Positions 16,323-25,568 of a stretch of DNA of 64,000 nt are shown here, in pieces; position 1 is the first letter of the stretch, and each line of letters opens with the position of its first letter. Source of the stretch: Micromonospora sp. NBC_01699 (lineage in GTDB: Bacteria; Actinomycetota; Actinomycetes; Mycobacteriales; Micromonosporaceae). The notes under the pieces were generated by a model. The model made no database searches and was not told the origin of the DNA. It saw only the letters and a program-made list of their open reading frames with translations. Where the stretch lies: contig NZ_CP109199.1 of the NCBI RefSeq assembly GCF_036250065.1, positions 6,818,001-6,882,000 of the forward strand, in the 5' to 3' direction. The position numbers and the translations under genes were made by a program.

Positions 16323-17363
16323 GTGCGCGTTCTCGTCACCGGTCATCACGGCTACCTCGGCAGTGTGCTGACTCCGCTGCTCCAGGCGGCGGGCCACCGG
16401 GTCACCGGGCTCGACACCGACCTCTTCGCCGACTGCCTGCTCGGGCCGGCGCCCGCCGAAGTGCCCTCCCTGCGGTTGGACCTGCGCGACGTACGGCCGG
16501 AGCACCTTGCCGGCTTCGACGCGGTCTGCCACCTGGCGGCCCTCTGCAACGACCCGATCGGCAACCTCAACCCCGAGTTGACGTACGACGTCAACCATCG
16601 GGCCACGGTGCGGCTGGCCGAGGCGGCCAAGGCGGCCGGGGTGACCCGCTTCCTCTTCTCCTCCTCGTGCAGCCTCTACGGCGCCGGGCTGGACGACCGG
16701 CCGCTGGACGAGAACGCCGGCTTCGCACCGGTCACCCCGTACGGTGAGTCGAAGATCCTCTCCGAACAGGGCCTGACCGCGCTGGCCGACGACGACTTCT
16801 CCCCGGTCTTCCTGCGCAACGCCACCGCGTACGGCTTCTCCCCCCGGCTGCGCGGCGACCTGGTGGTCAACGACCTGACCGCGAGCGCCCTGCTCACCGG
16901 CGAGGTCCGGCTGCTCTCCGACGGCACCGCCTGGCGTCCGCTGGTGCACGCCGAGGACATCTGCGCCGCGTTCCTGGCCCTGCTGGAGGCGCCCCGCGAG
17001 CAGGTCCACGGCAAGGCGTACAACGTCGGCGTGAGCAGCGAGAACTACCTGATCCGCGACGTCGCAGAACTGGTCGCCGAGGTGGTCGACGGATCCACCG
17101 TCACATTCGCCGGTGGCGCCTCGGCCGACTCCCGCAACTACCGGGTGAGCTGCGACCTGATCGCCGCCGAGGTGCCCGGCTTCCGACCGCGCTGGACCGT
17201 GCGCAAGGGCATCGAGGAACTGGTCGAGGCGTACCAGCGGCACGGGCTGACGATCGAGGTGTTCCGCGGCGAACGACACCAGCGGCTGCGCCGGATCCAG
17301 GCGCTCCAGGGCGCGGGCCGGCTCGACGCGCAACTGCGCTGGTCCGCCGACGTGCCGGCATGA
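16323..17363 (+). CDS. NAD-dependent nucleotide-sugar epimerase/dehydratase
   Basis: Short-chain dehydrogenase of the extended type, 346 residues. VLVTGHHGYLGS is the N-terminal NAD-binding glycine motif (Gly 7, 10, 13); SSSCSLYG near residue 115 carries the catalytic Ser; Tyr140 and Lys144 form YxxxK in TPYGESK. RPLVHAEDIC is the usual substrate-domain motif. GTG 16323 has GGGAG seven bases upstream. It opens the rightward operon and overlaps the next methyltransferase as ATGA. It may act as 4,6-dehydratase, epimerase or 4-ketoreductase on the sugar made by the divergent operon; sequence alone cannot decide. Confidence 0.85.
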   Translation: MRVLVTGHHGYLGSVLTPLLQAAGHRVTGLDTDLFADCLLGPAPAEVPSLRLDLRDVRPEHLAGFDAVCHLAALCNDPIGNLNPELTYDVNHRATVRLAEAAKAAGVTRFLFSSSCSLYGAGLDDRPLDENAGFAPVTPYGESKILSEQGLTALADDDFSPVFLRNATAYGFSPRLRGDLVVNDLTASALLTGEVRLLSDGTAWRPLVHAEDICAAFLALLEAPREQVHGKAYNVGVSSENYLIRDVAELVAEVVDGSTVTFAGGASADSRNYRVSCDLIAAEVPGFRPRWTVRKGIEELVEAYQRHGLTIEVFRGERHQRLRRIQALQGAGRLDAQLRWSADVPA

Positions 17364-18529
17364 CCCGGACCTGCGACGCCTGCGGCGGCGCCAGCCTCGT
17401 CCCGTTCGCCGACCTCGGTGAGATCCCGGTGTTCTGCGGGGTGCACTGGGCCAGTCGGGACGAGGCGCTCGCCTCGCCGCTGGGCGCCATGGAGCTGGCC
17501 TACTGCCCCGAGTGCGCGTACGTGCGCAACCTCGCCTTCGACCCGGCCGCACTGGTCTACGACGCCACCATGGACACCAACCTGCACCACTCGCCGGCGT
17601 TCCAGACCTTCTCCGCCGAGCTGGTCAAGCACCTGGTGCAGCGCTACCCGCTGGCCGGCGCGTCGGTGCTGGACATCGGCTGCGGCCAGGGCGAGTTCCT
17701 GCGCGAGCTGTGCCACGTGGCGGGGGCCGGGGGCCACGGCTACGACGCGATGTACGCCGGCCCGACCGGTCCGGACCCGTCCGGCGCGATCTTCCACGCC
17801 GGGCACGCACCACTGGACGACAGCACGCCGGAGTTCGACTTCGTCACCTCCCGGCACTGGTTCGAGCACCTGGACGACCCGTACGGCTTCCTCGTCCGGC
17901 TCCGTGAACTCGCCGGCGACCGGCCCGTACGCGGTTATCTGGAAGTTCCGGACGCCTGTTACGACCTCGCCACCGCCGGGTGGGAGGTGATCTACCCGCA
18001 CGTCTCGTACTTCGACGCGTACTCGTTGCGCCGGGTGGTCGAGCGGGCCGGCTGGCAGGTGACCGACACCGGTCCGCTCTTCTCCGGCATGTTCCGGTTC
18101 GTGGAGATCGCGGTGAACCTGCCGGCGGGCGGCGGCTCGGGCGAGCTGCCTGGTCCGGCCGACCGGGACCGGCAACTGGAGTCGATCGCCGGTTTCGCCG
18201 CCCGGCACGCCGCCGAACGGGAACGCTGGCGGTCCACCATCGACCGGCTGCTCGCCGCCGGTGACCGGCCGGTGCTCTGGGGCGCCGGCTCGCGCGGCGT
18301 ACAGTTCCTGCACCTCGCCGACCCGGACGGCCGACTCGCCGCGGTGGTCGACGTCAATCCACGCAAATGGGGCAGATACCTGCCGGTGACCGGGCACGAG
18401 GTAGGCTCCCCTGCGAGCCTGACCGAGCTGGGTACCCGTTCGGTGATCATCACGAACCCCGCCTACCGGAACGAGATCGGCGCCGCACTCCGCGCGCTCG
18501 GTGTCGAGGCCGAAGTGATGGTGGCCTGA
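17360..18529 (+). CDS. Second zinc-type SAM-dependent sugar methyltransferase
   Basis: Methyltransferase of 389 residues with the same architecture as the divergent C-methyltransferase. Zinc Cys pairs lie at 5/8 and 49/52, SAM motif I is VLDIGCGQGEFLREL (about 103-117), and the C domain has LWGAGSRGVQFLHL. The YHEHYQYLS active-site cluster of TylCIII-type enzymes is absent; the corresponding segment reads VIYPHVSYFDAYS, with HWFEHL earlier. It therefore probably methylates a different position or substrate. The ATG overlaps the epimerase stop. Having two such paralogues back to back suggests two methylated sugars or a doubly methylated one. Confidence 0.83.
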   Translation: MTRTCDACGGASLVPFADLGEIPVFCGVHWASRDEALASPLGAMELAYCPECAYVRNLAFDPAALVYDATMDTNLHHSPAFQTFSAELVKHLVQRYPLAGASVLDIGCGQGEFLRELCHVAGAGGHGYDAMYAGPTGPDPSGAIFHAGHAPLDDSTPEFDFVTSRHWFEHLDDPYGFLVRLRELAGDRPVRGYLEVPDACYDLATAGWEVIYPHVSYFDAYSLRRVVERAGWQVTDTGPLFSGMFRFVEIAVNLPAGGGSGELPGPADRDRQLESIAGFAARHAAERERWRSTIDRLLAAGDRPVLWGAGSRGVQFLHLADPDGRLAAVVDVNPRKWGRYLPVTGHEVGSPASLTELGTRSVIITNPAYRNEIGAALRALGVEAEVMVA

Positions 18530-18588
18530 TCAACGGCCCCCGGATCACACCGACATTCATCGACGTTCAGCCGAAGCTGAGGAGAGTG

Positions 18589-19503
18589 ATGGACGGAGCG
18601 CCCCGGGTCAGTCTCGGCGTTCCCCTCTACAACGCCGAGCGGTACCTCGAAGGCTGTCTGGACGCGCTGCTCGCGCAGGACTACCAGGACTTCGAGATCA
18701 TCGTCAGCGACAACGCCTCGACCGACCGGACCTGGGAAATCTGCCAGCGTTACGCCTCGGCCGATCCGCGGTTCCGGCTCTACCAGAACCCGCGCAACTT
18801 CGGCGGCCACGTCAACTACGCCCGGGTCGCCCAACTCGCCCAGGGCGAGCTGTTCAAGTGGGTCGCGTACGACGATGTCTGCCTCCCCACCTTCCTGAGC
18901 ACCTGCGTGGCGGCACTGGACGCCGCAGGGTCACAGGCGGTACTCGCCTACCCCCGTACCGTGCTGATCGACGAGGAGGGCTCGGTGATCGGCCCGTACG
19001 CCGACCGGCTGGACCTGCGCGACCACCGCCCCTGGCGGCGGGTCGCCGGGGTGGCCCGCAACATCAACCTCTGTCACGCCCACTTCGGCGTGTTCCGGCT
19101 CTCCGCGCTGCGCCGCACCGGGATGATCCGGCCGTTCCTCTCCTCCGACTACACCCTGGTCGCGGAGGTGGCCCGGCTCGGTGAGATCCACGAGGTGAAC
19201 CAGTCGCTGTTCCTGCGCCGGATGCACGGCGCCTCCAGCCGCCAGGCCAAGGACGCCACCCTCGCATCCGCCCTGTCCTGGTACGCCCAGGACAACGCCA
19301 AGGTCAGGGCACCCCGGCAGCGGATGCTGCTGGAGACCCTCCGTACCCTGCTGACCGGGGACGACCCGCTCGGCACCCGGATCAGCTCCGCCCTGGCCTT
19401 TCTCGGCGCCTGGTGGGCCCGGCGGGTCCGGGTGTTTGTCGGCCGCTGGCGCCGCCGGCTCAGTCGCCGGTCGAGGGCCAGCACGGCAGAGGGAAACGTC
19501 TAG
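18589..19503 (+). CDS. Family 2 glycosyltransferase
   Basis: Inverting GT-A fold enzyme of 304 residues. RVSLGVPLYNAERYLEGCL begins the nucleotide-binding domain, SDNASTDRT (residues 40-48) is the typical turn, and KWVAYDDV gives the metal-binding Asp pair (95-96). No transmembrane helix long enough for a synthase is present; a basic C terminus (WRRRLSRRSR) may contact the membrane. AGGAG precedes ATG 18589. The stop overlaps the GTG of the flippase gene (TAGTG). Adds one sugar to the lipid-linked repeat unit; donor unknown. Confidence 0.87.
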   Translation: MDGAPRVSLGVPLYNAERYLEGCLDALLAQDYQDFEIIVSDNASTDRTWEICQRYASADPRFRLYQNPRNFGGHVNYARVAQLAQGELFKWVAYDDVCLPTFLSTCVAALDAAGSQAVLAYPRTVLIDEEGSVIGPYADRLDLRDHRPWRRVAGVARNINLCHAHFGVFRLSALRRTGMIRPFLSSDYTLVAEVARLGEIHEVNQSLFLRRMHGASSRQAKDATLASALSWYAQDNAKVRAPRQRMLLETLRTLLTGDDPLGTRISSALAFLGAWWARRVRVFVGRWRRRLSRRSRASTAEGNV

Positions 19504-21026
19504 TGGTCAGCGCAACGCCCGACGCACCCACCGAGTCCGTACCGACCGAATCCCCGCCGGCGCCCAGCCGCGGCCGCATCCGCTCGGCCATCGGCTGGTC
19601 CTACCTGCTCACCGCCGGCCGGGTCGGTTCCTCGATCGTGGTCACCTTCCTGCTCGCGAAGCTGCTCGGCCCGAACGAGTTCGGGCTGGTGGCGATGGCC
19701 ACGGTCTTCATCACCATCGCCCAGACGATCATCCAGCAGGGGCTGGTCTCGGCGATCGTGCAGCGGGACAAGCTCACCCCGGAGCACCTCGACGCCGCCT
19801 TCGGGGTGACCCTGCTCGCCGGCCTCGGTGTCGGCGCGCTCACCGCCCTTCTCAGCCCGGTCTGGGCGTTCGTCAACCGCAGCCCGGACGGGCTGACCGA
19901 GGTCTGCCTCGCCCTCTCCCCGCTCGTACTGCTCCAGGGGTTGGCCATCGTGCCGGAGGCGTTGCTCCGTCGCGACCTGCAATTCCGCTCGGTCGCCATC
20001 CGTACCCTGCTGGCCGCCGCGATCAGCGGCGTCGTCGGCATCTCGCTCGCCCTGGCCGGCGCGGGCATCTGGGCCCTGGTGGCGCAGCAACTGGCCACCT
20101 CCGTGGTCAGCCTGATCGTGCTCTGGACGGTCTGCCCCTGGCGGCCGAGCCGGCGCCCCCGGCTCGGCGCCATCCGCGACCTGTGGGCCTTCTCCGCCCA
20201 CTCGGCGAACGCCGGCCTCGGCCTCATGCTCAGCTCCAAGGCCGACATCATCTTCACCGGCATCTTCTTCGGCCCGGCCGCCACCGGCATCTACCGGCTC
20301 GCCGCGCGGCTGCCGGACATGCTGGTCGACGTGACGGTCCGGTCGCTGCAACAGGTCGCGCTGCCGTCGCTGTCCCGGCTCCAGGCGGAACGGGAGGCGT
20401 TCGCCACCCACCTCACCAAGCTGCAACACCTCGGCGCGATCGCCGGCCTGCCGGTGCTGGGCGTGCTCACCGCCACCGCGACCCCGCTGGTCGGCTTCCT
20501 CGGTCCGGAGTGGGCCGGCACCGAGATCCCGCTGCGGCTGCTCTGCCTCTTCGGCGTGATCAACGTGTACGGCGTGCTGCTCGGCCCGGCACTCCAGGCG
20601 ATCGGGCAGCCGGCGAAGCTCGCCGCGATCCTCTGGACCCGGGGCATCCTCGGCGTGGCGACCCTGGCCGCGGTCGGCACCCTGCTCAACGGGCGCGACG
20701 ACGTGACCGAGGCGAGTGCGGTCGCGATCGCCGGCATCGGCATGCAGCTCGTGGTCAACGCCGTCTCCATCTGGGTCACCGTGCGCAAGGCGATCGGTGC
20801 CTCGGTGGTCCGGTTCCTCGTACCGACCCTGCCGGCGCTGCTGGCCGCCGCCGGTGCCGCGCTGACCCCGCTGGCCACCGACCGGCTCGGGGTGAACGAC
20901 CTGCACCCGCTGCTCGGCGTCTTCGTCCTCGGCGCCGCCGCCGGCCTGGTCGCCGCCACCCTCCTGCTCTCCACCGACGCCCGCGCCCGCCGCCTGATCC
21001 TCACCCGCCTCCGCCCCACCCGCTAA
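19503..21026 (+). CDS. Wzx-like polysaccharide flippase (MOP superfamily)
   Basis: Polytopic membrane protein of 507 residues with about 14 predicted helices. GWSYLLTAGRVGSSIVVTFL and AKLLGPNEFGLVAMATVFI are characteristic of the N terminus of polysaccharide exporters (PF13440/RfbX type), as is GIYRLAARLPDMLVDV in the middle. It would flip undecaprenyl-linked repeat units across the membrane. The GTG start overlaps the stop of the glycosyltransferase gene. Last gene of this operon, followed by a long palindrome and a strong terminator. Confidence 0.88.
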   Translation: MVSATPDAPTESVPTESPPAPSRGRIRSAIGWSYLLTAGRVGSSIVVTFLLAKLLGPNEFGLVAMATVFITIAQTIIQQGLVSAIVQRDKLTPEHLDAAFGVTLLAGLGVGALTALLSPVWAFVNRSPDGLTEVCLALSPLVLLQGLAIVPEALLRRDLQFRSVAIRTLLAAAISGVVGISLALAGAGIWALVAQQLATSVVSLIVLWTVCPWRPSRRPRLGAIRDLWAFSAHSANAGLGLMLSSKADIIFTGIFFGPAATGIYRLAARLPDMLVDVTVRSLQQVALPSLSRLQAEREAFATHLTKLQHLGAIAGLPVLGVLTATATPLVGFLGPEWAGTEIPLRLLCLFGVINVYGVLLGPALQAIGQPAKLAAILWTRGILGVATLAAVGTLLNGRDDVTEASAVAIAGIGMQLVVNAVSIWVTVRKAIGASVVRFLVPTLPALLAAAGAALTPLATDRLGVNDLHPLLGVFVLGAAAGLVAATLLLSTDARARRLILTRLRPTR

Positions 21027-21056
21027 CCCGCGCTCCCTCCCCCTCGCGCTTCTCGC

Positions 21057-21114
21057 CTCGTGTAGAGAAAGAGTGGCTATTCGGGGCGGGGAAGGCACTC
21101 TTTCTCTACACGAG
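21057..21114. repeat. Intergenic palindromic element A (19-bp arms)
   Basis: Arms 21057-21075 and 21096-21114 (core CGTGTAGAGAAAGAGTG) are perfect complements around a 20-base G-rich loop. It sits just after the flippase gene, immediately before a separate terminator, so a pure terminator role is redundant. Likely a dispersed intergenic palindrome. Confidence 0.8.
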
Positions 21115-21145
21115 TGGGACACGCCGGGGGGCGAGGGGCGGTACG

Positions 21146-21193
21146 ACGGCGGAAGGGGCCCCTCCGATCCATCGGAGGGGCCCCTTCCGCCGT
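21146..21193. terminator. Very strong bidirectional terminator hairpin
   Basis: A perfect 23-bp inverted repeat (21146-21168 and 21171-21193, core GGAAGGGGCCCCTCCGAT) with a 2-base centre separates the convergent flippase and sugar dehydrogenase genes. The stem is long enough to cruciform. Confidence 0.88.
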
Positions 21194-21205
21194 ACCTGTT
21201 GGGGT

Positions 21206-24200
21206 CTACTCGGGGCGGAAGACGATCGCCTGGCCGTTGAGCAGGATCGGTTGGTTGTACGAGTGTTGGAAGGCTGCGGTACCGGCCGGGTTCTCGATCC
21301 CGACGGTGGCGCCGCTGCCCAGCTCGGCCGGCTTTGTTGTGGCCAGGTCGGCGTAGTGGAAGGCGATCTCGCCGTTGACCGAGAGGATCACCTCGGCCGT
21401 GATCCGGGCCGACGACGACCCGTACATGCCGATGTTGCGCCACTCGACCACGAACCGGCGGTTGGTGCCCGTACCGAGGGAGGCGGTTCGGATCGTGGTG
21501 TCGGCGCGGATCACCAGGTCGTCCCAGAACGGGTACACCGCTCCGTTCGGCAGCGCCACGCTCGGCAGCGCCGCGTTCTCCGGTTGGGCTCCGCTCGGGT
21601 TGACGAACGAGAGGAACCCGTTGCTGGACACCCAGGCCGAGGCGTACGTCTGCCCGTAGAACGGGAAGGCGAACGGCAGGGTCACCTCGCCCACCGCGTC
21701 GTCGCCGGTCAGCGGTAGCACGGTTCCGTCGGCCGGGACGAACGCCCTGGTCTCGGTCGATTTGGTGTAGTCGCCGTCGCCGCCCGGCGGGGGCTCCTCC
21801 GGCGGCGGGGGCGCGTTCAGCGCCAGGTTGACCGTGTGGGTGCTGCCGGCGACCACGGTCACCGGACCCGACCCGGTCAGGTCACCGGTGGCGGTGCCGG
21901 CAACCGTGTACGTGCCCGGCGTCACCCCGGTCAGCGTGTACGTCCCGTTCGCCGCGGTGGTGGCCGTCCGGCCGCCCGGTGACAGGGTGACCGTCGCACC
22001 CGCGACCGCCGTACCGCCGGCTGCCCTGGTCACCGTGCCGGTGACGGTGCCCGTGGTCGGCGGCTCCGGCTCGGCCGGGGGACCGCCGTTCGGCGGGGTG
22101 AAGATGACCGCCTTGCCGTTGGCCAGCAACGGCTGGTTGATGCCGTACTGGGTGGCGACCGTGCCGGCGGCGTTCTCGATGCCGACGGTGGCGCCACCGC
22201 CCAGCTCGGCCGGCTTGGTGTTGGCCAGGTCGGCGTAGTTGAAGGTGATCTGCCCGGTCTCGGAGATGAGCGCCTCGAAGGTCACCCGGGCCGACGACGA
22301 GCCGTACATGCCGCTGTTGCGCCACTCGACCACGAACTGGCGGTTCGGTGCGGTGCCGATCACGCCGGTCCGCACGCTGGAGTCGGCCCGCGCGAACAGG
22401 TCGTCCCAGAACGGGTAGATCGAGGCGTTGGGCGCGACCGGTTCCGGTATCGGCGAGTTGACGCCCGAGGGGATCGGTCCGGGATCGGTGAACGAGATCT
22501 TGCCGTTCACGTCGACCCAGGCACTGGTGTAGCTGTGCCCGTAGAACGGGATCGGGAACGGGAGCGTGACCTGGGTGATCCCCTCGTCCCCGGTCAGCGG
22601 CAGCACCGCGCCGTCGACCGGCACGAACGCCCGGCCGGTGGCGGTGGCGCAGGTGTAGCCGAAGGTGTCACCGCAGTCTCCGCCGCCGTAGTCGGCTGTG
22701 TAGGTAGCGGTGTAGGTGGTGGCGGTCGCCGGTGCGGTCACCACGTGGGTCCGGGCGCCGTTGTCCGACCAGCGGTCGAAGTCGAAGGTCGAGGCGCCGA
22801 CCGCCTGTGGTGTCGGCGCGCTCACCGTGTTCGTCGAGCCGACGATGACCTGCCGGGTCGCCGGGGTGACGACGTCCGCGCCGTTGACGTTCAGGGTCAG
22901 CCCGCTGGGGCTGCTGGCCAGGTTGAGATTGACCGTGCGCGGGTCGAGGCGGACCGTCGTGCTTCCGGTCAGACCGCCGCTGTCGGTCGCGGTCAGGATC
23001 AGTTCGAGGTACGACGGGAACTCGTGATCCGGTGCGGTGAAGGAGCCGGACGCCACCCCGGTCACGTTCTGCACCGGGTGGGTGTGGCAGTTGTCGGCCG
23101 CGTAGCAGTGCCGGTTGATCAGTTCCCAGTGCAGGGCCGCCGGCCCCAGGTTGCCCTCCTGCGGGTCGCTGGCGTGCCCGGAGAAGGTGACGGTCTGCCC
23201 CACCTGCCAGTTGAACGAGTTGGCGGGCGAGTCGATCACCGGTACCGGCGCGTTGGTGCCGACCCTGATCTGGATCGTCTCGATGTCGCTGGAACCGCCG
23301 ATGTCGGACACCCGCAACCGCGCCGTGTACGTGCCGACGGTGGAGTACGTGTAGCTGGTCGTGGCACCGGTGGCGTCGAAGGTCCCGTCGCTGGTGAAGT
23401 CCCACTGGTAGCTGAGGATGTCGCCGGGGTCGGAGTCGGTCGAGCCGGTCGCGTCGAAGTTCACCCGCAGCGGCGCGTTGCCGGAGACCGGGTTGGCGCT
23501 GATCGCCGCGACCGGCGGCTGGTTGCCCGAGCTGTAGTGGAAGCGGCGGACGGTGCCGCCGGTCAGGTCGACGTAGTAGAGGTCCTGGTCCGGGCCGATC
23601 TTCAGGTCGACCGGGCCGGAGACGGTGTTGGAGAACGGGATGATGCTGGCCGGGTCGGGCTCGCCGTTGGCACCGGCGCGCATGGCCCAGATGCACTCGC
23701 GGGAGTAGTCGGCGAAGAACAGCGCGCCCGCGTACGCGGCCGGGTAGTTGCCGCCGGTGGCCGGGTAGAAGGCGATGCCGGACGGGGCCGAGCCACCGGT
23801 CGAGCAGCCGTCGTCGGGTGCCACCACCTGGCTGTGCGCGTACGTGTAGTACGGCGGGGTGACGGTGCCGGCGGGTGCGCTGTAGAGGCTCTCGCAGAGG
23901 GTGAGGTTGGCCGAGTTGTAGCCGCCCTGCATCCCGTTGCCCTCGTAGCAGGGCCAGCCGTAGTTGCGCAGCGGTCCGGCGGCCGGGTTCGGGATCCGGT
24001 TGATCTCCTCCCAGGTACGCCAGCCGACGTCGCCGATCCAGACGTCGCTGGTGCCGGGCCGGAACGTCCACCGGGTGGGGTTGCGCAGCCCGTGGGCGAG
24101 GATCCGCCGGTTGTTCGGGTCGGTGCTGTTGGCCAGCGGGTTGTCCGGCATCGCCGCGCCGGTCGCCGGGTTGATCCGGACCAGGGTGCCGGAGAGCCCG

Positions 24201-24943
24201 GTCGGGTCGCCGGAGGTGCGGATGTCCTGGGAGCGCAGTGCGCCGCCCTCGCTGGTGGGCGGGGTCTGCGCGCCGCCGGCCGGTGCCGGCGGGTCGCCGC
24301 ACGGGTTGGTCGGGTTGCCGGCCTGGCCGTAGTCGGTGAAGGTGGCCGAGGCGCCCTCGCCGCCGGCGACGTAGAGCGCGCCGTCCGGGCCGAAGTTGAG
24401 GTCGCCGATCGAGTGCGACTCGATCTGCTGGCACCAGTCGTGCAGCAGCACCTGCTCGGTTCCGGTCATCACGTCGCCGTTGGCCCGCAGCCGGGAGACC
24501 CGGGAGCTGGACACGCAGTTGCCGGTGACCGGGCAGGTGTCGTTGTACGTCGGGGCGCTGCCGCCGATCACGCCGTCGTAGCTGTAGCTGACGTAGACGT
24601 ACGGGTCGGCGGGGAAGTTCGGTGGCAGGGCCAGGCCGATCAGACCGAAGTCCTCGTAGTCGTAGACGTTGGCCCGCAGGTCGGCGAAGACCGTGGCGGT
24701 GGTGTCGGAGGTGCTGTCGTAGACCTTGATCTGCCCGTTCTTCTGGGCGATGAAGACCCGTCCGTCCGGTGAGAAGACCACTTTGGTCGGTCGGGTCAGC
24801 CCGGTGAATACCACCTGTTCGGTGAATCCCGGCGGAATTGCCGCCGCGGGCTTGTCGGCACCGAGTAGCAGGCCGGTCACCACGGGTAAACTCAGGGCCA
24901 GCGCTAACACCATTGACAGTGCGCGCCGCAATAGCTTCGGCAT
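21206..24943 (-). CDS. Giant secreted PQQ-type sugar dehydrogenase, multidomain (paralogue 1)
   Basis: Exported protein of 1245 residues. Approximate order: signal peptide 1-35; glucose/sorbosone dehydrogenase beta-propeller 36-480 (FTGLTRPTKVVFSPDGRVFI, SHSIGDLNFGPDGALYVAGG); PKD domain 485-575; beta-sandwich 580-765 with GRWSDN-like RWSDNGARTHVVTAP; nidogen-like domain 785-965; carboxypeptidase-regulatory-like domain 975-1055 (TVTGTVTRAAGGTAVAGATV); second nidogen-like domain to the end. Many Cys in the propeller suggest disulfides. ATG 24943 follows AGGAGAG; GTG 24946 is an alternative. Predicted to oxidise an extracellular sugar with PQQ and bind a surface polymer; no PQQ biosynthesis gene is in the window. 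Confidence 0.83.
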   Translation of the reverse strand: MPKLLRRALSMVLALALSLPVVTGLLLGADKPAAAIPPGFTEQVVFTGLTRPTKVVFSPDGRVFIAQKNGQIKVYDSTSDTTATVFADLRANVYDYEDFGLIGLALPPNFPADPYVYVSYSYDGVIGGSAPTYNDTCPVTGNCVSSSRVSRLRANGDVMTGTEQVLLHDWCQQIESHSIGDLNFGPDGALYVAGGEGASATFTDYGQAGNPTNPCGDPPAPAGGAQTPPTSEGGALRSQDIRTSGDPTGLSGTLVRINPATGAAMPDNPLANSTDPNNRRILAHGLRNPTRWTFRPGTSDVWIGDVGWRTWEEINRIPNPAAGPLRNYGWPCYEGNGMQGGYNSANLTLCESLYSAPAGTVTPPYYTYAHSQVVAPDDGCSTGGSAPSGIAFYPATGGNYPAAYAGALFFADYSRECIWAMRAGANGEPDPASIIPFSNTVSGPVDLKIGPDQDLYYVDLTGGTVRRFHYSSGNQPPVAAISANPVSGNAPLRVNFDATGSTDSDPGDILSYQWDFTSDGTFDATGATTSYTYSTVGTYTARLRVSDIGGSSDIETIQIRVGTNAPVPVIDSPANSFNWQVGQTVTFSGHASDPQEGNLGPAALHWELINRHCYAADNCHTHPVQNVTGVASGSFTAPDHEFPSYLELILTATDSGGLTGSTTVRLDPRTVNLNLASSPSGLTLNVNGADVVTPATRQVIVGSTNTVSAPTPQAVGASTFDFDRWSDNGARTHVVTAPATATTYTATYTADYGGGDCGDTFGYTCATATGRAFVPVDGAVLPLTGDEGITQVTLPFPIPFYGHSYTSAWVDVNGKISFTDPGPIPSGVNSPIPEPVAPNASIYPFWDDLFARADSSVRTGVIGTAPNRQFVVEWRNSGMYGSSSARVTFEALISETGQITFNYADLANTKPAELGGGATVGIENAAGTVATQYGINQPLLANGKAVIFTPPNGGPPAEPEPPTTGTVTGTVTRAAGGTAVAGATVTLSPGGRTATTAANGTYTLTGVTPGTYTVAGTATGDLTGSGPVTVVAGSTHTVNLALNAPPPPEEPPPGGDGDYTKSTETRAFVPADGTVLPLTGDDAVGEVTLPFAFPFYGQTYASAWVSSNGFLSFVNPSGAQPENAALPSVALPNGAVYPFWDDLVIRADTTIRTASLGTGTNRRFVVEWRNIGMYGSSSARITAEVILSVNGEIAFHYADLATTKPAELGSGATVGIENPAGTAAFQHSYNQPILLNGQAIVFRPE

Positions 24944-25568
24944 CACTGCTCTCCTATCTCACGGCGCGGTACCGGAGTGTCCGCGGAAACTACCGGCGGA
25001 CACCGAATCAGCGCATGGGGGTGTCGCCGTCAGGCTGTCAGTCGGGAACGGTTTTTCGGCCCCCTTGACGGCCTGAAATGGCACCCGGTCAGCCGAACTG
25101 CATCGTCCGATCGACCCGCACGGAAGACGGTTCCACTTGGGACCGGGTCACTCTATCGAGAACGGCGGTCGACGCCGTCCGATGTGGACGGTCCGGCCGG
25201 GCCGTCCGCATCGCCTCGCACATCACTTAGCGTGTTGTTGCTGGCACGCCTACGTGACTTCCGGGTTCTCCAGTCCGACCGGGTCCGAAACTTCTGGACC
25301 CCGCCGACCTCGGCCGGTCCCGGCGCCCGGCCAGGCAGGTGGCCCCACTGCCACCGCCGACCCGCCGCAGCGCGGGTCGCCGCGCATCCGTTCCGACGAC
25401 CACCGTCATCAACCCGCTAACCGTCGAAATGGTGCCGTCTCAGAATTACCGGAACGAATCGCGCGGGGCTGTCAGGTCGCCGACCGCCGAGGGTAGCCAA
25501 CCGGATCGACTTAACGAACGGTCAGCTGCCCTGGTCGGCCGATCAACCATCGTCCGCCGAGGATTCGG
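24944..25568. other. Intergenic region between the two sugar dehydrogenase genes
   Basis: About 620 bases without a convincing gene: the open frames here lack ribosome sites and family resemblance. The part near 24944 must include the promoter and leader of the downstream dehydrogenase gene; the part near 25568 is the 3' region of the other. No strong hairpin was found at the 3' end, so read-through between paralogues is possible. Confidence 0.45.

Noticed and set aside
24977-25420. Open frames in the gap between the dehydrogenase genes as small proteins
   Set aside because: No ribosome site, no recognisable domain, and Arg/Pro-rich composition typical of non-coding high-GC frames.
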